Shown here: positions 23,975-27,971 of the stretch, in pieces
How positions within the stretch are numbered: the stretch's first letter is position 1
Layout: each line of letters opens with the position of its first letter
From: an uncultured Clostridia bacterium
GTDB lineage: Bacteria; Bacillota; Clostridia; UBA1381
Length of the DNA stretch: 27,971 nucleotides
Assembly: GCA_910578235.1 (NCBI GenBank)
Contig: CAJTPP010000022.1
Span: 9,085-37,055 of the forward strand
Direction: 5' to 3'
Notes under the pieces: generated by a model
The model's database searches: none
Seen by the model: the letters and a program-made list of their open reading frames with translations, nothing else
Told to the model about the DNA's origin: nothing
Made by a program: the position numbers and the translations under genes

Positions 23975-24003
23975 ATTATATCATTTGTTTGGAAGTTTTT
24001 CAA
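23975..24003 (-). promoter_or_regulatory. Minus-strand sigma-A promoter
   Basis: On the minus strand TTGAAA and TATAAT are separated by 17 bp. No minus-strand gene lies downstream, only the short terminator-ended stretch. Confidence 0.55.
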
Positions 24004-24041
24004 GGGGGCGCGCGTAAATTTTACAGAAAGGATATTAAAAA

Positions 24042-24341
24042 ATGAATATACTGGAAGAATTATATTACGGAAATATCAGTCCCAATGAAAAAAGTATCAG
24101 GGAGAAATCGGAATACGCCTCATATATAGGAATTGTGTCCGACAATGAGGAAAAGCTAAGTTTATATTTGGATGGTGAGGAAAAGAGGCTGTTTGACCAG
24201 CTTATGGACGCTCAGAGCAATATCACGAATATCGAAGCCTGCGAGCGTTTTATAGAAGGTTGGAAGCTCGGAGCGCAATTTATGCTTGACACATTTTTAA
24301 TTCCGCGCTGTGATCAGCTTATAGAAGTAAGAGAGAAATAA
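24042..24341 (+). CDS. DUF6809 family protein
   Basis: This 99-residue protein begins with the DUF6809 signature MNILEELYYGNISPNEKSI and ends with the helical segment IEACERFIEGWKLGAQFMLD. Such proteins are common in Clostridia, often on or near mobile elements, with no known function. It is acidic and predicted all-helical, with no membrane segment. AAAGGA is 10 bp before the ATG. No forward promoter is clear directly upstream; the gap instead holds a minus-strand promoter. Confidence 0.82.
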   Translation: MNILEELYYGNISPNEKSIREKSEYASYIGIVSDNEEKLSLYLDGEEKRLFDQLMDAQSNITNIEACERFIEGWKLGAQFMLDTFLIPRCDQLIEVREK

Positions 24342-24355
24342 TAATAAAAAAGCTA

Positions 24356-24384
24356 TTGAAAAAATTAACAAAATTTGATATTAT
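24356..24384 (+). promoter_or_regulatory. Sigma-A promoter of the large secreted protein gene
   Basis: TTGAAA and TATTAT are separated by 17 bp in a very AT-rich gap, about 70 bp before the ATG. Confidence 0.6.
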
Positions 24385-24453
24385 AAAAAGGATTTTACAG
24401 ATTTTAATATTAATGAAACTATTATTTTAACGCAATTAAGGAGGGTTTCAAAA

Positions 24454-27036
24454 ATGAAACGAAAGCTAATATCATTATTTATGTCGGCAGTTATGCTGAC
24501 TTCGCTTTCTGCCGGTTTCACAATATTGGCAAATGCGCAAAACGCTCCTATAGAATTGGGCGCGTATGTTCAAATGGGTACATATGACATAAATGAAGAT
24601 GGTACTGACGAGCCGATTTTTTGGCGATGCGTTGCTTTTGAAAAAATAATGGGAACAGATACAAACGGTAATCCGATAACAGACTCAACACAAACATCAA
24701 TAGAGTATCGGGACGGTTATCTCCCTCTTATGCTTGCCGATACGTCAATCTGTAAGAAAGCGTTTGATATGTCCGGCAGCGATAAAAACGGTTCGCACGG
24801 CAGATCTGAAAAAAGACTTTTAAACGGTTCAAATTACTGGGCTGACAGCAATATCCGCGATTGGCTTAATTCCTCCGCCTCAGAGGGGGATGTGATTTAC
24901 AGCTGCGGGAATAAACCGTTGTATTCGGATGAAGCGGGTTTTTTGAACAACTTTACAGCTGAAGAGAAAGCCGTAATGAATACGGTTACTCAAAAATCAA
25001 TTTTAACGGATTTTGACAAAGACATTGAAGGCTCGTCAGGCTCGGAAACATATATTTATAAAAATTCCGTTGCGGAAGTTGTGCAGAATTACAGGAAAGC
25101 ATATTCCGAGCAGGTTACTGATACAATGTTTCTGTTGGATGTACAGCAGGTAAACAATGTGTACTATAATTTAGGAGATTATTATGAGCCGTATGGACAT
25201 ATTCTTTATTATTGGCTTCGTACTCCCGCCGCAAATCTTGACTATCTTGCACGTATAGCATTTTTGTCAGGTGAGGTTAACGAATATATTGTCGGAAGCC
25301 GTAATGTAGGCGTGCGTCCCGCATTTTATCTTAACCCGTCAGCGGTTTTGTACGGGGAAGGTTCAAGATATTATCCACATACGGTTGTACCAACACATAC
25401 TCATTATATGTCCGCGGAATATAATTACGAAAACGCGGTGACATTTGATAAAGAATTGACCTGCTCGGACGGCAGGCTGTATATTGACGGCGATATTATT
25501 GAACCGAGGACTGAATTGGGTTCCGCTTACATTGATTTGCCTGCGGGTAATTATTATCTTACGGAAAATGTGTCGATTGATAACTGCATACAAATTAAGA
25601 ATAGTGTAAATCTTTGTTTAAACGGTAAAACATTTGATATGGGGGAAAGCGGAATTGAGGTTGTCGGGGAAACGGGAATATTCCGTCTCTGTGACTGCGG
25701 TGAGGACGGCACGGTTGTTTCAGATTATCACAACGGGCTTTCCGATACGGCTCTGATAACGGTAAGAGAAAACGGAGTGTTTGCTCTTTATAGAGGAAAG
25801 GTGAGCAATATATCCGATAAACCTTACAGTTATAAGCAGGCGGTTTCCGCGGTTGACGGAACGGTAAAGCTTTACGGCGGTGAAGTTGCCGCTATAGATG
25901 ATAATGCCGTTTATTTCGGTAATCAGGCTGTGGGCATAGCATTGTCGGGAGCGCCGAAAATAAAAGGAAGCAGTAACAAGGCGGATATTTATTTGCGTAA
26001 TAACGGAGAAGAAAGACGGTTGACGATTGAAGCGCCTTTGACAAGTGTGATGCCGTACAGAATAGGCGCAATAAGCACGGTGCCGTTTACGGACGGCTGG
26101 AATAAGAAAATGTCCGGAAAAAGTGTTTCCGATTACTTTGTAAGCAGTCAAAAGGGACGGTTTGTTGATAAAAATAAAGACGGAGAGCTTGAAATTTATA
26201 ATTATGCGATAACCGAACAGCCGTCGGAAAAAAACGGGAATACTGTAACGGTAAACGGCGCGCCGGTCTTGTATGAGTGGTATCCGGCAAAGGTAACCAA
26301 AGAAACAGTAACTGATAAAAACGCGTCAGCGTATGAGCGTAACGGTCGGATAAGTGTCTATGACAGCGAAAACGGATGGAGCGGTGTTTTTGATGAGAAT
26401 ATGAATAAGAGTTATTTCAACATCTGCTTGTCTGAGGGCGATATAATTAAGGTTAAACCATCTGAGCCGTTAGAGACATTCTCAATGGTATCACTTACTG
26501 ATACGGTCAGCGGTGATTTCCAGGATATCTGTAATGCAAATCCTGAGGGAGAATATGTCTTTACTGTTAAAGAGAACGCTGAATATACTCTTTCCGTTGC
26601 GGGAACAAAATCAATGAATTTCCCGAATGTTACGGCGAATGTGATTAAAACTGTTTTAGGCAGTATGGCTGACGGACAGACAACAAATAAATTTATGGGC
26701 AGTGCCGGCCTGTATATGTGTGAGATTACATATGCGGATGGAACGGTTTTGAGAAGCGACGTGACAGAAGCGGTTGAATATGATTACAGCATACAATATG
26801 AGGATGGAAAAGCGGTTGTGACTGTTCCCGAGGATGGTACATACACGATTATATTTGCGTCATACGATGATAAGGGTTCATTGTTAAGTGTCAGCATAGA
26901 GGAAAAGGAACTCAAAAAAGGTGAAAATGAACCGATAGAGCCGAAGCAGGATTTTGATAAAAATGGAACGGTTAAGTTAATGCTTTGGGACACTCTGGAG
27001 AATATGATACCGCGTTGCGGAACAGGCGGGAATTAG
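24454..27036 (+). CDS. Large secreted protein with DUF6273-like domain
   Basis: This 860-residue protein has a Sec signal peptide (MKRKLISLFMSAVMLTSLSA, cleavage near ANA-Q at residue 28). Residues of about 33-300 match the DUF6273 pattern: GAYVQMGTYD, IFWRCVAF, SNIRDWLNS, YYWLRTPA and a final NVGVRPAFYLN. Then a beta-helix-like stretch (about 320-520: LPAGNYYLTENVSI, VNLCLNGKTF, GTVKLYGGEV) resembles repeats in gut Clostridia surface proteins. The last 200 residues look like beta-sandwich modules ending VKLMLWDTLENMIPRC, a closing motif I associate with extracellular proteins of gut Clostridia from memory only. No catalytic residues or wall anchor are evident. GGAGGG precedes the ATG. Probably a cell-surface or secreted binding protein. 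Confidence 0.75.
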   Translation: MKRKLISLFMSAVMLTSLSAGFTILANAQNAPIELGAYVQMGTYDINEDGTDEPIFWRCVAFEKIMGTDTNGNPITDSTQTSIEYRDGYLPLMLADTSICKKAFDMSGSDKNGSHGRSEKRLLNGSNYWADSNIRDWLNSSASEGDVIYSCGNKPLYSDEAGFLNNFTAEEKAVMNTVTQKSILTDFDKDIEGSSGSETYIYKNSVAEVVQNYRKAYSEQVTDTMFLLDVQQVNNVYYNLGDYYEPYGHILYYWLRTPAANLDYLARIAFLSGEVNEYIVGSRNVGVRPAFYLNPSAVLYGEGSRYYPHTVVPTHTHYMSAEYNYENAVTFDKELTCSDGRLYIDGDIIEPRTELGSAYIDLPAGNYYLTENVSIDNCIQIKNSVNLCLNGKTFDMGESGIEVVGETGIFRLCDCGEDGTVVSDYHNGLSDTALITVRENGVFALYRGKVSNISDKPYSYKQAVSAVDGTVKLYGGEVAAIDDNAVYFGNQAVGIALSGAPKIKGSSNKADIYLRNNGEERRLTIEAPLTSVMPYRIGAISTVPFTDGWNKKMSGKSVSDYFVSSQKGRFVDKNKDGELEIYNYAITEQPSEKNGNTVTVNGAPVLYEWYPAKVTKETVTDKNASAYERNGRISVYDSENGWSGVFDENMNKSYFNICLSEGDIIKVKPSEPLETFSMVSLTDTVSGDFQDICNANPEGEYVFTVKENAEYTLSVAGTKSMNFPNVTANVIKTVLGSMADGQTTNKFMGSAGLYMCEITYADGTVLRSDVTEAVEYDYSIQYEDGKAVVTVPEDGTYTIIFASYDDKGSLLSVSIEEKELKKGENEPIEPKQDFDKNGTVKLMLWDTLENMIPRCGTGGN

Positions 27037-27122
27037 AAAATAATGAAAGCAGGGATAGAAGTTTAGAGCGCGGTTTATACCTGGCGTGTTTTTAATCCCG
27101 CATTTGTAAATAAGCGAGAAAT

Positions 27123-27155
27123 AAAAAGCTGATGTAAAAACACATCAGCTTTTTT
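27123..27155 (+). terminator. Intrinsic terminator of the secreted protein gene
   Basis: AAAAAGCTGATGT pairs perfectly with ACATCAGCTTTTT, with a six-base loop and a T-tract on the plus strand. The 86 bp before it (27037-27122) hold nothing else I can identify. Confidence 0.9.
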
Positions 27156-27166
27156 AATAAAGAGGG

Positions 27167-27195
27167 TTGACAAGTAAACTTGTCGATGATATAAT
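27167..27195 (+). promoter_or_regulatory. Consensus promoter containing a palindromic operator
   Basis: TTGACA and TATAAT are perfect with a 17-bp spacer. GACAAGTAAACTTGTC (27169-27184) is a perfect inverted repeat covering the -35 box and spacer, ideal for repression by the Xre protein encoded two genes downstream. A hairpin (ATGCAAAG/CTTTGCAT, 27200-27219) would form at the mRNA 5' end. Confidence 0.85.
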
Positions 27196-27241
27196 GTTTA
27201 TGCAAAGTTTTCTTTGCATAAATGTATGGGAGGTTATTATA

Positions 27242-27553
27242 ATGGAAAAAGAAGAAATTTTAGCAATGAGCAGAGCGGAAAAGAAAGACGAGGGCGCGGA
27301 ATATGTAATGGATAAGGGACGTCGATATGGAATTGCGGCAATGACAATGATATATCTTGCATTGTTAGTGTTCAATATGATTTATCATCAAAATAGTTAT
27401 ACTTTATTTGCGATGTATTGGATTTATCTTGGATTTGAATTTTTAGGCCGCTACAAAGTAACGAAAAAATCTGTGCTTTTATGCGGATCTATTGCAAGCG
27501 TGGTTTTGGGAATTGTATTTGTTGCCGTTCATATTATAAGCGTTGCGAGGTGA
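27242..27553 (+). CDS. DUF6442 family membrane protein
   Basis: This 103-residue protein has a charged N-terminus (EKEEILAMSRAEKKDEGAEYV) typical of DUF6442, then three membrane segments at about 34-50, 54-68 and 78-99. It is almost always encoded beside a small Xre regulator, as here, but its function is unknown. ATG 27242 follows GGGAGG; an in-frame TTG at 27167 is the -35 box itself and is not a start. The stop is 3 bp from the regulator's start, so the two are coupled. Its likely partner controls the shared promoter. Confidence 0.83.
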   Translation: MEKEEILAMSRAEKKDEGAEYVMDKGRRYGIAAMTMIYLALLVFNMIYHQNSYTLFAMYWIYLGFEFLGRYKVTKKSVLLCGSIASVVLGIVFVAVHIISVAR

Positions 27554-27556
27554 GTT

Positions 27557-27766
27557 ATGAATAAGGAACTTATATTAAAGAACAGATTGAAAGAGATCAG
27601 AACAGAGTATAATTTATCGCAGATGCAATTAGCCAGGCTTGTGGGTGTATCAAGAAATACAATAAGTTCGATTGAAACGGGACAATTCAATCCAACCGCA
27701 AAATTAGCGCTTATTATATGTATTGCCCTTGATAAAAAATTTGAAGATTTATTTTATTTTGACTGA
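27557..27766 (+). CDS. Small Xre-family regulator
   Basis: This 69-residue protein is a single helix-turn-helix domain: RLKEIRTEYNLSQMQLARLVG, then VSRNTISSIETGQFNPTAKLAL. Its length and ending (KKFEDLFYF) are typical of the YozG/YgzD-type single-domain regulators that travel with DUF6442-type membrane proteins. GAGGTGAG overlaps the upstream stop. It probably binds the inverted repeat over the cassette promoter and represses both genes, an inference from layout. Confidence 0.9.
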   Translation: MNKELILKNRLKEIRTEYNLSQMQLARLVGVSRNTISSIETGQFNPTAKLALIICIALDKKFEDLFYFD

Positions 27767-27807
27767 TTAAAAGGAACAGTAAGAATATGATTATTTTAGT
27801 CAAAAAT

Positions 27808-27821
27808 TGTAAACGCTATCA
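27808..27821. promoter_or_regulatory. CcpA cre-like site
   Basis: TGTAAACGCTATCA matches the cre consensus TGWAANCGNTNWCA at every position. It lies within a slightly larger inverted repeat (AAATTGT/ACAATTT, 27804-27810 and 27821-27827). I see only a poor promoter near it, so its function is uncertain. Confidence 0.4.
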
Positions 27822-27844
27822 CAATTTATGAATAATGGGAAAAT

Positions 27845-27895
27845 AAAAAACCGAGTGCCGTTCAGACCTGTTCAGGTTCTGTAAGGACACTCGGT
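27845..27895 (-). terminator. Intrinsic terminator of the truncated tRNA
   Basis: On the minus strand ACCGAGTG pairs with CACTCGGT, with an inner imperfect stem, and is followed by TTTTTT. It lies one or two bases after the CCA of the tRNA fragment, as a tRNA gene's own terminator would. Confidence 0.75.
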
Positions 27896-27896
27896 A

Positions 27897-27919
27897 TGGT
27901 ACGCCCGGAGGGATTCGAA
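27897..27919 (-). other. 3' end of a tRNA only (attachment-site remnant)
   Basis: Read on the minus strand, the 23 bases are a T-loop TTCGAAT, the T-stem 3' strand CCCTC, the acceptor 3' strand CGGGCGT, then ACCA. The 5' strand of the T-stem (a G-rich partner) and everything before it are missing: the preceding bases are AT-rich and do not pair. An acceptor of ACGCCCG/CGGGCGT is most like tRNA-Arg, a guess. Such a fragment plus the native terminator is what remains when an integrase inserts an element into a tRNA 3' end. Confidence 0.7.
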
Positions 27920-27971
27920 TACTATTTTTTATGAGTAATAATGCAGTCTTTCATGATTTTGACTAATGCCT
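27920..27971. mobile_element. Probable edge of an integrated element
   Basis: The sequence right of the tRNA fragment changes abruptly to AT-rich DNA with no tRNA pairing. This suggests the end of an element continuing beyond the window. No integrase is visible here, so this is inferred. Confidence 0.4.

Noticed and set aside
23806..24003. A 65-residue minus-strand frame with a hydrophobic part (possible toxin peptide)
   Set aside because: Its frame overlaps the ribbon-helix-helix gene, runs through the terminator, includes promoter bases and has no ribosome binding site.
1..27971. CRISPR arrays, complete insertion sequences, rRNA, complete tRNA
   Set aside because: No regularly spaced repeats, transposase genes or full cloverleaf sequences were seen on either strand.

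Overview
The window looks like a chromosomal segment of a low-to-mid GC, anaerobic, Gram-positive bacterium of class Clostridia, possibly an Oscillospirales or Monoglobales relative (inferred from gene content and order, not proven). Supporting signs are strong GGAGG ribosome binding sites, many sigma-A promoters with 17-bp spacers, intrinsic terminators, yvcK-whiA gene order, a TRAP (MtrB) gene, a GerM-like gene, and an OLE RNA.

Positions 1-9852 are a forward housekeeping block: the 3' part of yvcK, whiA and dnaE; then a promoter, mtrB (TRAP), a small DUF2007-like gene and pfkA; then pyk, a YbgC-like thioesterase and a D-2-hydroxyacid dehydrogenase. Terminator-like hairpins follow pfkA and the dehydrogenase. 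Positions 9933-10973 hold a small Xre-type regulator divergent from a membrane-anchored zinc-ribbon protein. Two matching inverted repeats lie between them, one a perfect 30-bp palindrome over the forward start site.

Positions 11031-17810, all on the minus strand, are the most interesting part. Read 5' to 3' they give a promoter; a leader of about 190 nt with a pseudoknot-capable fold and mutually exclusive antiterminator and terminator hairpins; an unrecognised 103-aa gene; a second promoter; a roughly 610-nt non-coding RNA that I call OLE RNA; oapA; dxs; tlyA; ispE; and two tandem paralogous membrane-anchored coiled-coil proteins. No terminator is visible between the orphan gene and OLE, so the leader could also influence OLE and the non-mevalonate isoprenoid genes.

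Positions 17887-23634 carry ordinary genes: an L,D-transpeptidase, a GNAT-YoaP fusion, a small transaldolase of the FSA/TalC group, a TSCPD protein, a GerMN protein, a GltD-like flavoprotein, and a stand-alone TfoX C-terminal domain. From 23641 the sequence is AT-richer and accessory in character: a ribbon-helix-helix protein, a candidate minus-strand small RNA, a DUF6809 gene, a large secreted DUF6273-type protein, and a DUF6442/Xre cassette with a palindromic operator. The window ends with the last 23 nt of a tRNA (minus strand, probably Arg-type) followed by its terminator. The rest of that tRNA is missing, as expected at the edge of an element integrated in a tRNA gene and continuing to the right.

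No CRISPR array, complete insertion sequence, rRNA or complete tRNA was seen.
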